Positions 56,628-64,000 of a stretch of 64,000 bases of DNA are shown here, piece after piece. This DNA comes from Sphingomonadales bacterium. Lineage in GTDB: Bacteria > Pseudomonadota > Alphaproteobacteria > Sphingomonadales > Sphingomonadaceae. The first letter of the stretch is position 1, and each line of letters begins with the position of its first letter. Location: the NCBI GenBank assembly GCA_027486895.1, contig JAIXOE010000060.1:55603-119602 (forward strand). Direction: 5' to 3'. The notes under the pieces are model-generated. The model did no database searches. It worked only from the letters and a program-made list of their open reading frames with translations, and was not told the origin of the DNA. The position numbers were made by a program, and so were the translations under genes.

Positions 56628-57724
56628 AATGGAGTACCGGTTGTGCAGAGTGCAGCGCGCATGACGTCATGGGTTATTCCGGCTTGTTGCCAGATTTCGC
56701 CAAAGGCAGCTTCGGCCTCGGCGCGATTTGATGTCATGATAATCACCGTGTCGAGCTCGGGCAGGATGATGTTACGCAGCACTACGCCGCCAATGAAGCC
56801 ACGCCGCTCGATGATCCGTACAGGGATATCGCCGCAATCCTTCAAAGGCGCACTAAAGGCCCACTGGCCGAGCGCGGCCATGCCATATTCGGGCTTGCCG
56901 TCCCACATCTGCGCGCGCTGGGCTTCGGGGACGAGCTTGCCGGTCATTAGCGCGCGGTCGAAGGCGAGCAGATCATGGGTCGTGCCATAAAGCGCGCCCG
57001 CGCCGCCGAAGTTCTCGAGCCGGAACGCTGATGTCTCTGGCTTGCCCTCGCTAAAGCCCGCCACGGTGAGCTCAGCGCGGGGGAATACGCCGACGCTGCT
57101 GAGACCGAGCGGCTGTGCAATCCGTGTTGCAATCAACTCGGCGTAAGGCTTGCCGCTGGTCGCCTCGATCACCGCAGCCATCATGATGAAGTCGCAGTCA
57201 CCATAAAAGAACTCGGATAGCGGCTCGCGCGTGGTTGGCCCTTCGCACCATGTCCGCCCGGTTTCGGGACTGCCGAGGTCGACAGAGTAGAAGGTTGGCC
57301 AATCGTCTCTGGCGATGGGGCCTTCTCCGGTGCGCGGCAGGCCCGAGACGTGCTGCATCAGCATGCGCGCAGTGATGCGGTTTGCAAAAGGCGCCTTGCT
57401 GTTGGGCAGGTAGCGGATGATCGGCGCGTCGAGATCGAGACGGCCAGCCGCTACTTCCTGCATCGCGATGGTCGCAGTGATCTGCTTGGTGACGGAGGCC
57501 CAACGCCAGGTCTGCCCCAATTCATGCGGCGTTTCGCTTTCCGGTGAGATTGTCCCGATTGTGCGTTCGAAAACGATTTTGTCGCCGCGCGCGATCAGGA
57601 TTGTCCCGGGCGCTTTTGCTGGATCAAGTGCAGCGGAAACAGCGGCAGCGTCGATGTTACCCTGCGGCGGTGATTGCGTCATTAACATCAGCGCCAGCGC
57701 TGGAACCATCAAGGCATGCAGCAT
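56624..57724 (-). CDS. Serine hydrolase of the beta-lactamase/DD-peptidase superfamily, exported
   Basis: 366 residues with a signal peptide ([20 protein letters not shown]) and the SxxK nucleophile Ser77-Val-Thr-Lys80 in WRWASVTKQ. The second motif reads YGD (173-175) instead of the usual YxN, and a KTG-like third motif is not obvious. The closest types are class C-like esterases or peptidases rather than true beta-lactamases. It is wedged between pyrE and pdxJ with an 11-base gap and a 4-base overlap. Confidence 0.85.
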   Translation of the reverse strand: MLHALMVPALALMLMTQSPPQGNIDAAAVSAALDPAKAPGTILIARGDKIVFERTIGTISPESETPHELGQTWRWASVTKQITATIAMQEVAAGRLDLDAPIIRYLPNSKAPFANRITARMLMQHVSGLPRTGEGPIARDDWPTFYSVDLGSPETGRTWCEGPTTREPLSEFFYGDCDFIMMAAVIEATSGKPYAELIATRIAQPLGLSSVGVFPRAELTVAGFSEGKPETSAFRLENFGGAGALYGTTHDLLAFDRALMTGKLVPEAQRAQMWDGKPEYGMAALGQWAFSAPLKDCGDIPVRIIERRGFIGGVVLRNIILPELDTVIIMTSNRAEAEAAFGEIWQQAGITHDVMRAALCTTGTPL

Positions 57725-57735
57725 TCTCTTACTCC

Positions 57736-58314
57736 TTACTTCCTGCTGCCTGGCTTCACAGCTTCGCTTGCAGCCAATTCGGGCGGCAATTCATCGGGTG
57801 CGTAGGTTGGGAAGTTCAGCTGGATCAGCGGGAAGAACGGAACGCCGAGTTCGACGGTGCCGGCTGAACGGTCAACGACTGCGCCAGCGGCTATGACATT
57901 ACCACCAGCCGCCTCGATCGCAGCGATAGCCTCACGCGATGACAGGCCTGTGGTGACAACATCTTCCATCATCAGGATTTTCGTACCAGGCTTGATCGAA
58001 AAGCCACGGCGCAGACCAAAGACACCCTCGGGACGCTCTACGAACATCGCATCAACGCCAAGTGCCCGGCCCATTTCATGGCCGATGATCAAGCCACCCA
58101 TGGCGGGAGATATCACGGCTTGGATCTCGCTACGCAGCTCGCGCGGTATTTTTTGGGTCAGCGCCAGGGCAATGCGCCCCGCACGTTCCGGGTTCATCAG
58201 CAGGCGTGCACACTGAAGATAATAAGCGCTATGGCGGCCCGACGACAGCAGGAAATGTCCTTCGAGCAATGCGTCGACGCTACGGAACTCGGACAGTATT
58301 TCATCTTCGGTCAT
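57736..58314 (-). CDS. pyrE: Orotate phosphoribosyltransferase
   Basis: 192 residues. The PRPP loop is ILMMEDVVTTGLSSREAI, with the orotate-side LLSSGRHSAYYLQCARLL. It is the OPRTase of pyrimidine synthesis. It heads the operon with the serine hydrolase gene, pdxJ, acpS and lepB; its promoter lies in the 228-base divergent region shared with coxB. Confidence 0.96.
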   Translation of the reverse strand: MTEDEILSEFRSVDALLEGHFLLSSGRHSAYYLQCARLLMNPERAGRIALALTQKIPRELRSEIQAVISPAMGGLIIGHEMGRALGVDAMFVERPEGVFGLRRGFSIKPGTKILMMEDVVTTGLSSREAIAAIEAAGGNVIAAGAVVDRSAGTVELGVPFFPLIQLNFPTYAPDELPPELAASEAVKPGSRK

Positions 58315-58542
58315 GGTGGGGAGATTTTTCCTCGCTGGCGAATGTTATGTTTTGCATCTTCCGTTTAGCGGATTGCAACGCAAATGGGTAGAATAGTGGA
58401 GCAATTAAATGCTAAAAATCTTTAATCGACCGCTTGAGGGTTCAGATTAGCGCGCCTATAGGTCGCGCGAGTCCAGCCCCCCAGCGGGGGGTTAGGCCTA
58501 CGCAATATTTCTGCGTCGCACCAAGAATACGGGGCTAAATTG
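58315..58542. promoter_or_regulatory. Divergent pyrE/cox promoter region with leader hairpins
   Basis: 228 bases between divergent operons. On the cox side two stem-loops are visible. GCGCG (58450-58454) pairs with CGCGC (58464-58468) around a palindromic CCTATAGG. A run of six C (58477-58482) pairs with six G (58486-58491) with a 3-base loop. Both fall upstream of the coxB start and so could lie in a transcribed leader. No promoter elements could be assigned with confidence. Confidence 0.45.
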
Positions 58543-59646
58543 ATGATTATGTTGAAGAAATTTCTGGTTGTATTCGCTGCCATGGCAATGCCGTCATTGG
58601 CATTGGCGCAACCTGCGAATCCTGCGCCTGCGCCGGTCACGAAAGAAGTTGCTGCACCGGTTGTAGCAGTGCCAGCCGCAGCAGCACCTGTTGCCGCTGA
58701 AACCGCAGCAGCGCCAGCCGCCGCGGCTGCGCCAAAATCGATGGATGGCTCGCTTCCCGGTTATACGCCTATGCGTCCTGACTATGCCAACAGCGTTGGT
58801 ATGCCAAAGGCGAAGGAAATTGATTTTCAGGAGCAATTCAGCGATAACGGCCAATATGCAAAGTGGATTAACAACGCCATTTTGTTGCCAATCATCACAA
58901 TTATCTCAATGTTCGTTCTCGGATTGCTGTTGTGGGTGATCGTGCGCTTCAACCGTCGCGCAAATCCTACGCCATCGAAAACGACGCATAACACCTTCAT
59001 CGAAGTCGTGTGGACACTGGTCCCCGTCCTTATCCTTCTGGGCATTGCTTACCCATCGCTTGACCTGCTTGCCAAGCAGTTCAAGCCAGCACCTGCTGAC
59101 GCGGTGACCATTAAGGCAACTGGCTATCAGTGGTATTGGGGTTTCACCTATCCTGACCATGGCGGTTTCGAAGTTGTGTCCAATATGCTTAAAGAACCGG
59201 GCGACGTAGCCAAGGGCGAGCGGTTCCGTACCGAAAATGACGGACCTAAGCTGATGGCCGCCGACAACCGTATGGTTGTCCCAGCAGGCGTTCCGCTCCG
59301 CATTCAGACAACCGCTGCAGACGTCATTCATGCTTTTGCTGTTCCGTCGCTTTGGTTCAAACTTGATGCCGTTCCCGGCCGTTTGAACGAAAAGTCGCTG
59401 ACGATCACGAAGCCTGGTGTATATTTCGGACAATGTTCCGAACTTTGCGGTGCACGGCATGCATTCATGCCGATCGTTGTAGAAGCGTTGCCACCCGAAA
59501 AGTTTGCTGCGTGGGTTAAGGCCCAGGGCGGCAATATGCCCGGCGCTGAAGCGCCTGCGCCAGCAGCAGCTGCGCCCGTAGCGCCTGCGGGTCCTGCACC
59601 AACCACCGACTCAGCCGCTGCTCCTGCCGCAGCGCCAACTAAGTAA
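58543..59646 (+). CDS. coxB: Cytochrome c oxidase subunit II
   Basis: 367 residues. A signal or anchor MLKKFLVVFAAMAMPSLALA is followed by an unusually long Ala/Pro-rich stretch (about 24-65), two transmembrane helices (about 105-165) and the cupredoxin CuA domain. CuA ligands are in QCSELCGARHAFM, and the conserved WYWGFTYP is present. A second Ala/Pro-rich tail of about 30 residues closes the protein. The ATG at 58543 is chosen, with 58549 as an alternative. Confidence 0.96.
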   Translation: MIMLKKFLVVFAAMAMPSLALAQPANPAPAPVTKEVAAPVVAVPAAAAPVAAETAAAPAAAAAPKSMDGSLPGYTPMRPDYANSVGMPKAKEIDFQEQFSDNGQYAKWINNAILLPIITIISMFVLGLLLWVIVRFNRRANPTPSKTTHNTFIEVVWTLVPVLILLGIAYPSLDLLAKQFKPAPADAVTIKATGYQWYWGFTYPDHGGFEVVSNMLKEPGDVAKGERFRTENDGPKLMAADNRMVVPAGVPLRIQTTAADVIHAFAVPSLWFKLDAVPGRLNEKSLTITKPGVYFGQCSELCGARHAFMPIVVEALPPEKFAAWVKAQGGNMPGAEAPAPAAAAPVAPAGPAPTTDSAAAPAAAPTK

Positions 59647-59658
59647 AAGGCCAGACTG

Positions 59659-61326
59659 ATGACCACGATTGCCGCAACAGGTACCGACCTCCACGCGCAT
59701 GACCATCATGACGCGGATCATAAGCCAAGCTTCTTCGCGCGCTGGTTTATGTCAACCAACCACAAGGATATTGGCACGCTCTATTTGATCTTTGCGATTT
59801 TCGCAGGGATCGTCGGCGGCGCCATTTCAGGCCTCATGCGCCTTGAACTCGCTGCGCCGGGTATTCAGTATCTTCAGGGCTGGGCATCGATGATGGCCGG
59901 CAAAGAAGCGTCCTTGGACGAAGCCTATCACATGTGGAACGTGCTGATTACGGCCCACGGCCTGATCATGGTGTTCTTCATGGTTATGCCAGCCATCATC
60001 GGTGGTTTTGGCAACTGGTTCATTCCCTTGATGATTGGTGCGCCAGACATGGCGTTTCCGCGTATGAACAACGTCAGCTTCTGGTTGACTGTTGTTGCGT
60101 TCATCATGTTGCTTGGATCAAGTTTTGTACCAGGCGGTACAGGCCTCGGTGCAGGTACGGGTTGGACCGTTTACGCACCGCTCTCGACTTCCGGTTCTGT
60201 CGGGCCCGCAGTCGATATGGCGATTTTCTCGCTTCACCTTGCGGGTGCCGCATCGATCCTTGGTGCGATTAACTTCATCACGACCATCTTCAACATGCGT
60301 GCACCGGGCATGACCCTGCACAAAATGCCTTTGTTTGTGTGGTCGGTGCTTGTGACCGCGTTCCTGCTGTTGCTCGCATTGCCTGTTTTGGCTGCTGCAA
60401 TCACGATGCTTTTGGTCGACCGTAACTTTGGCGGCGCATTCTTTGATGCGTCGGCTGGCGGTGACCCTGTATTGTACCAGCATCTGTTCTGGTTCTTCGG
60501 ACATCCTGAAGTGTACATCATGATTTTGCCAGGTTTTGGCATCATCAGCCAGATCGTTGCGACATTTAGCCGCAAGCCTGTCTTCGGTTATCTCGGCATG
60601 GCCTACGCCATGGTCGCAATCGGTGTCGTTGGCTTCGTCGTCTGGGCGCACCACATGTTCACCACGGGCATGAGCGTTGACATGAAGATGTACTTCACCG
60701 CGGCAACGATGGTGATTGCGGTACCAACAGGTATCAAGATCTTCAGCTGGATCGCCACCATGTGGGGCGGTTCGGTTAGCTTCAAAACGCCAATGGTATG
60801 GGCGATGGGCTTCATCTTCATGTTCACCGTTGGTGGCGTGACGGGTGTTGTGCTCGCTAACGGTGGTCTCGATGACAACCTGCACGACACATATTATGTT
60901 GTCGCCCACTTCCATTACGTGCTGTCGCTTGGTGCGGTCTTCTCGCTCTTCGCTGGCTTCTATTACTGGTTTGGCAAGATGTCGGGCCGTCACCTGAACG
61001 AGTTCCTTGGCCACCTGCACTTCTGGGTATTCTTCGTTGGCGTGAACGTCTTGTTCTTCCCAATGCACTTCCTTGGAAACTCAGGCATGCCGCGTCGTTA
61101 CCCCGATTATCCAGAGGCATTTGCCTATTGGAACGGCGTTGCATCGACTGGCTATGCTATCATGGCTTTCGGCATCCTGATATTCTTCGTCAACGTGATC
61201 TGGTCGTTGGTGGCCGGTCGCCGCGCGGAAGATAATTATTGGGGTGAAGGCGCGACAACGCTTGAGTGGACGTTGACAAGCCCTCCACCATATCACCAGT
61301 TCGAAACGCTGCCGGTTATCAAGTAA
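59659..61326 (+). CDS. ctaD: Cytochrome c oxidase subunit I (aa3 type)
   Basis: 555-residue catalytic subunit with 12 transmembrane helices. The heme a ligand region is [19 protein letters not shown]. The CuB and cross-linked His-Tyr segment is [17 protein letters not shown]. The double-histidine region is WAHHMF, and the later VAHFHYVLS carries the remaining heme histidines. A short His-rich N-terminal tail ([14 protein letters not shown]) is notable. It is coupled to coxB by a 12-base gap. Confidence 0.98.
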   Translation: MTTIAATGTDLHAHDHHDADHKPSFFARWFMSTNHKDIGTLYLIFAIFAGIVGGAISGLMRLELAAPGIQYLQGWASMMAGKEASLDEAYHMWNVLITAHGLIMVFFMVMPAIIGGFGNWFIPLMIGAPDMAFPRMNNVSFWLTVVAFIMLLGSSFVPGGTGLGAGTGWTVYAPLSTSGSVGPAVDMAIFSLHLAGAASILGAINFITTIFNMRAPGMTLHKMPLFVWSVLVTAFLLLLALPVLAAAITMLLVDRNFGGAFFDASAGGDPVLYQHLFWFFGHPEVYIMILPGFGIISQIVATFSRKPVFGYLGMAYAMVAIGVVGFVVWAHHMFTTGMSVDMKMYFTAATMVIAVPTGIKIFSWIATMWGGSVSFKTPMVWAMGFIFMFTVGGVTGVVLANGGLDDNLHDTYYVVAHFHYVLSLGAVFSLFAGFYYWFGKMSGRHLNEFLGHLHFWVFFVGVNVLFFPMHFLGNSGMPRRYPDYPEAFAYWNGVASTGYAIMAFGILIFFVNVIWSLVAGRRAEDNYWGEGATTLEWTLTSPPPYHQFETLPVIK

Positions 61327-61374
61327 CCGGCGGCGGTTCGCCGCTTCAATGCTTTAAGGCGTTTGGATACGGAA

Positions 61375-62280
61375 ATGACAACCGCAGCGCGTGACATATT
61401 AATGCCCGCCGAATGGCGTGACTTCTGGGCTTTAACCAAGCCCAGAGTTATGTCGCTTGTCGTGTTCACCGCCTTGTGTGGATTGCTGGCCGCGCCTGGC
61501 CATATCCATCCCATCATCGCCTTTACGGCAATCCTGTGCATCGCGCTTGGCGCCGGCGCATGTGGTGCGCTCAACCAGTGGTACGAAGCAGATGTCGACG
61601 CCAAAATGGCGCGCACTTCACGTCGGCCATTGCCCGCTGGCCGGATGGATCGCGAAGCCGCGTTGCACTTCGGAATCGGCTTGGCCGCATTTTCCGTGGG
61701 CATCATGGGTGTTGCGGTAAACTGGCTGTCAGCTGGTTTGCTGGCTTTCTCGATATTCTTTTATTCGATCGTCTACACCATCTGGCTCAAGCCCAACACG
61801 CCGCAAAATATCGTCATCGGCGGCGCAGCAGGCGCATTTCCTCCAGTCATTGGTTGGGCGGCCGTCACCGGCGACGTTACCTTGCTGCCGGTTTTGCTGT
61901 TTGCCATCATATTCTTGTGGACCCCGCCGCATTTCTGGGCGCTGGCACTGTTTATGAAGACGGATTACGGCGCGGCAGGGATCCCGATGTTGCCGAATGT
62001 AAAGGGTCAGCGCGTAACGCGTAACCAGATATTCGGCTACACCTTCCCTATGGCAGGCGCCGCCATATTGCCCTTCTTCCTTGGCGAAAGCGGCTGGCTG
62101 TATGGCATTACCTCAATGCTGTTGAGCGGGATATTCCTCGTCCTCGCATTCCGTGTCTGGCAAAATGAAGCAACCGACGCCGCGGCGATGAAACCAGAGA
62201 AACAGCTGTTCGCCTTCTCGATACTTTACCTGTTTCTCCTGTTTGCTCTTTTTGCTTTTGACCGGATGGTAATCGCATGA
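61375..62280 (+). CDS. ctaB: Protoheme IX farnesyltransferase (heme O synthase)
   Basis: 301 residues, UbiA-type prenyltransferase with 8-9 membrane helices. The first aspartate motif region is [21 protein letters not shown], with the alphaproteobacterial WYEAD variant, and the C-terminal partner motif is [14 protein letters not shown]. The ATG at 61375 is preferred to an in-frame TTG. It makes heme O for the oxidase. Its stop overlaps the next small gene as ATGA. Confidence 0.96.
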   Translation: MTTAARDILMPAEWRDFWALTKPRVMSLVVFTALCGLLAAPGHIHPIIAFTAILCIALGAGACGALNQWYEADVDAKMARTSRRPLPAGRMDREAALHFGIGLAAFSVGIMGVAVNWLSAGLLAFSIFFYSIVYTIWLKPNTPQNIVIGGAAGAFPPVIGWAAVTGDVTLLPVLLFAIIFLWTPPHFWALALFMKTDYGAAGIPMLPNVKGQRVTRNQIFGYTFPMAGAAILPFFLGESGWLYGITSMLLSGIFLVLAFRVWQNEATDAAAMKPEKQLFAFSILYLFLLFALFAFDRMVIA

Positions 62281-62432
62281 CACAGCCTGAACACGCACCC
62301 TACACCGTCGAAGAAACTGCGCTGATCCGGAAACGCCAAGCCGCTCGGTCTCGCATCATGGGCGTCGCCCTTGTTGGGCTGTGCATCCTGTTCTTTCTGA
62401 TCACCGTTGTAAAAGTAGGGGTTTGGGGCTGA
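62277..62432 (+). CDS. Small cox-operon membrane protein (51 residues)
   Basis: [20 protein letters not shown] is followed by one transmembrane segment (about 28-46, [19 protein letters not shown]). It overlaps ctaB by ATGA at its start and ctaG by TGATG at its end, so it is translated with both. Small single-pass proteins (often called CoxF) stand in this place in many alphaproteobacterial cox operons; their role is probably in heme or copper assembly but is not established. Confidence 0.88.
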   Translation: MTQPEHAPYTVEETALIRKRQAARSRIMGVALVGLCILFFLITVVKVGVWG

Positions 62433-62998
62433 TGGCAAATTCCAATGCCAAAACCGCCTTTTTGGCCGGCGCACTCGCGGTTTCCATGGTTGGAGTTGGC
62501 TTCGCCGCGGTTCCGCTTTACCGTTTGTTTTGTCAGGTGACTGGCTTTGGTGGAACGACAATGCGTGTTGATGCCGCGCAAGCAGCCACTGTTGCAGCCA
62601 CAAATAAATCTATCGTTATCCGGTTTGACGCCAATCATCGCGGTGATTTGCCTTGGGAGTTCAAGCCCGAGCGCCCAACTGATACTGTCAGCATTGGTGC
62701 GAAGGATATGTCGATCTTTCTGGCGAAGAATCTGTCTAGCGAATCTGTGACGGGAACGGCATCGTTCAACGTCACGCCGGAGCTGGCCGGGAAATATTTC
62801 AACAAAATACAGTGCTTCTGTTTCACCGAACAAACGCTGAAGCCGGGTGAGCAGGTCAGAATGCCGGTCCTTTATTACGTCGACCCAAAGATTATGACTG
62901 ACCCCGAAACCAAAGACATCGAAGAAATTACACTTAGCTATACATTCTACCCAGTGGAAAAGCCAAACACGGTGGACCCGCAGGCGAACGGAAGCTAA
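62432..62998 (+). CDS. ctaG: Cytochrome c oxidase copper chaperone CtaG/Cox11
   Basis: 188 residues, N-terminally anchored by one helix (about 8-25), with a periplasmic domain. The copper-binding CFCFTEQ motif and the preceding PLYRLFCQVTGFGGTT are diagnostic. It inserts CuB into subunit I. Its start shares one base with the stop of the small gene before it (TGATG); subunit III follows. Confidence 0.96.
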   Translation: MANSNAKTAFLAGALAVSMVGVGFAAVPLYRLFCQVTGFGGTTMRVDAAQAATVAATNKSIVIRFDANHRGDLPWEFKPERPTDTVSIGAKDMSIFLAKNLSSESVTGTASFNVTPELAGKYFNKIQCFCFTEQTLKPGEQVRMPVLYYVDPKIMTDPETKDIEEITLSYTFYPVEKPNTVDPQANGS

Positions 62999-63035
62999 AG
63001 CAATCTTACCACGTTAAGACTACAGGGAATTGACC

Positions 63036-63923
63036 ATGGCGGGTGCCAAAAATCACGATTATCATATTCTGCCCCCGAGCATCACACCCATCATGGGTTC
63101 GTTCTCGGCTCTGACGATGTTCTTCGGCCTCGTGATGTGGATGCATCCCGAACAGTTTGGATATGGTAGCCTCGTCTTCGGCCTTGGCCTCATCGGCGTA
63201 ATTTACACCTTTTATGCGTGGTGGTCCGACGTCGTGAATGAGGCGCACGCCGGAGATCATACCCCGGTGGTTCAGCTTCACCTGCGCTACGGCATGATCA
63301 TGTTCATTGCGTCGGAAGTCATGTTCTTCGTAGGTTGGTTCTGGGCATGGTTTGATTATTCCTTGTTCCCCGTGCCACTTGAGCTGGTCATCGACCCTGA
63401 AACACATGCCTTCACAGTGACCAATCTGATTGGGCAAGAAGGCGCCGCAGCTTTGATGCAGTGGCCGCCAAAGGGCCTTGAAGTTCTCGACGCCATGAAA
63501 CTGCCGCTGCTCAACACCTTGATCCTGTTGTGCTCCGGTACAACCGTGACATGGGCGCATCACTCGCTGATCCATGGTGACCGCGAAGGTTTGAAAAAAG
63601 GTCTGTGGGCGACAATCCTGCTGGGTCTGCTGTTCAGCTCTATTCAGGCGTATGAATATGCCGAAGCACCATTTCCATTTGGTGGCCTTAACTATGGCAC
63701 CGCATTTTACATGGCGACTGGCTTTCACGGTTTCCACGTCATCGTAGGCACCATCTTTTTGGCAGTGTGCCTTGCGCGTACTTATAAAGGCCACTTCACG
63801 CCAAAGCAGCACTTTGGCTTTGAAGCAGCGGCTTGGTATTGGCACTTCGTCGATGTGGTGTGGTTGTTCCTTTTCATCGCCATCTATATTTGGGGTGGCT
63901 GGGGCGCACCAGTTCACGCTTAA
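63036..63923 (+). CDS. ctaE: Cytochrome c oxidase subunit III
   Basis: 295 residues with seven helices. Conserved parts are SFSALTMFFGLVMWMH, LRYGMIMFIASEVMFFVGWFWAWF, the lipid-site GFHGFHVIVGTIFL and the final WYWHFVDVVWLFLFI. The start at 63036 follows a CAGGGAA site; a TTG two codons earlier is less likely. The stop abuts the next ATG. Confidence 0.97.
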   Translation: MAGAKNHDYHILPPSITPIMGSFSALTMFFGLVMWMHPEQFGYGSLVFGLGLIGVIYTFYAWWSDVVNEAHAGDHTPVVQLHLRYGMIMFIASEVMFFVGWFWAWFDYSLFPVPLELVIDPETHAFTVTNLIGQEGAAALMQWPPKGLEVLDAMKLPLLNTLILLCSGTTVTWAHHSLIHGDREGLKKGLWATILLGLLFSSIQAYEYAEAPFPFGGLNYGTAFYMATGFHGFHVIVGTIFLAVCLARTYKGHFTPKQHFGFEAAAWYWHFVDVVWLFLFIAIYIWGGWGAPVHA

Positions 63924-64000
63924 ATGACGCCAGAGCAATCTACAGAAGGGCAGCCCAGCATATTGCGGGCTGCCCTTTTTGGTCTCTGCCCCAGATGCGG
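63924..64000 (+). CDS. DUF983-family protein (partial, 5' end only)
   Basis: The first 25 codons of a gene that runs off the right edge: MTPEQSTEGQPSILRAALFG followed by LCPRCG. The end is the DUF983 opening, with a CPRCG zinc-like motif before the membrane helices, and DUF983 commonly follows ctaE. The ATG is directly adjacent to the ctaE stop. A terminator-like hairpin lies inside codons 8-18. Confidence 0.75.
   Translation, partial: MTPEQSTEGQPSILRAALFGLCPRC
63946..63980 (+). terminator. Terminator-like hairpin inside the 5' end of the DUF983 gene
   Basis: An 11-bp perfect stem, AAGGGCAGCCC (63946-63956) with GGGCTGCCCTT (63967-63977), with a 10-base loop, is followed immediately by TTT. 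This is the shape of a rho-independent terminator, but it lies in an open reading frame that looks translated. Confidence 0.6.

Noticed and set aside
60118..61068. 316-codon minus-strand frame, His/Glu/Asp-rich
   Set aside because: Antisense to ctaD; composition reflects the complement of membrane-helix codons.
63006..63938. 310-codon minus-strand frame
   Set aside because: Antisense to ctaE, whose conserved motifs are clear.
1..64000. CRISPR array, prophage, integrase or rRNA genes
   Set aside because: No regularly spaced direct repeats, no phage or integrase proteins and no rRNA sequence were seen on either strand.

Overview
The window is a chromosomal stretch from an alphaproteobacterium, most likely a member of the Sphingomonadales. 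This rests on the gene content and on how the proteins read, not on a database search: a TonB-dependent receptor paired with a TetR regulator, the Anbu-type proteasome operon, an Atm1-type ABC exporter, a DUF1134 (EipA-like) envelope protein, alphaproteobacterial cox gene order with ctaB-ctaG-ctaE, and many 1- or 4-base gene overlaps. Most of it is housekeeping chromosome. There is no rRNA, prophage, plasmid replication gene or CRISPR array.

Layout. 1-4.3 kb: 3' part of prfC, then a TetR gene divergent from a TonB receptor with a near-perfect palindromic operator between them. 4.3-9 kb (minus): rpmI, rplT, pheS, pheT, with a GIY-YIG nuclease module between rplT and pheS. 9-11.6 kb (minus): prs, a hisN-like phosphatase and an AraC regulator, all overlapping. 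11.8-15.5 kb (plus): nadE, a small membrane protein, ribD, ribE. 15.5-18 kb: DUF1134 protein, tRNA-Ser(GCU), a TPR-like membrane protein. 18-21.6 kb (minus): pepP, yghU-like GST, VOC protein, cupin. 21.6-24.2 kb (plus): secreted prolyl oligopeptidase and a thioesterase. 24.2-28.6 kb (minus): the four-gene Anbu operon, split by a second GIY-YIG module. 28.7-34.8 kb: an SdhAF4-like small gene, then rsmB, a GNAT gene, rpe, a heparinase-family gene and purH.

34.9-36.4 kb: an RhlE-type DEAD-box helicase. 36.8-42.5 kb (plus): a surface-glycan-like cluster with an FAD oxidoreductase, a GtrA flippase-like protein and two tandem paralogous polytopic proteins of unknown function. 42.5-45.9 kb (minus): thrC, an RNA methyltransferase, folB and a FolM-like reductase. 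45.9-51.2 kb (minus): recQ, a DUF442 phosphatase, a small anchored protein, a sterol-desaturase-family protein and a GMC oxidoreductase. 51.3-58.3 kb (minus): an Atm1 exporter, then the operon pyrE, serine hydrolase, pdxJ, acpS, lepB, an AI-2E-family permease and a small membrane protein. 58.5-64 kb (plus): the aa3-type cytochrome c oxidase operon coxB, ctaD, ctaB, a 51-residue membrane protein, ctaG, ctaE and the start of a DUF983 gene.

The most unusual signal is a matched pair of about 0.4-kb modules (7835-8248 and 26765-27144). Each is a small GIY-YIG endonuclease gene bracketed by inverted copies of a short palindromic repeat. Each sits, co-oriented, between two neighbours of a conserved operon. 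The two modules use unrelated repeats (33 bp with 30 matches; 29 bp with 29 matches). This looks like a class of minimal mobile unit, or a repeat-maintenance partnership. The other candidates for undescribed biology are the Anbu operon and the paired polytopic proteins at 38.9-42.5 kb.
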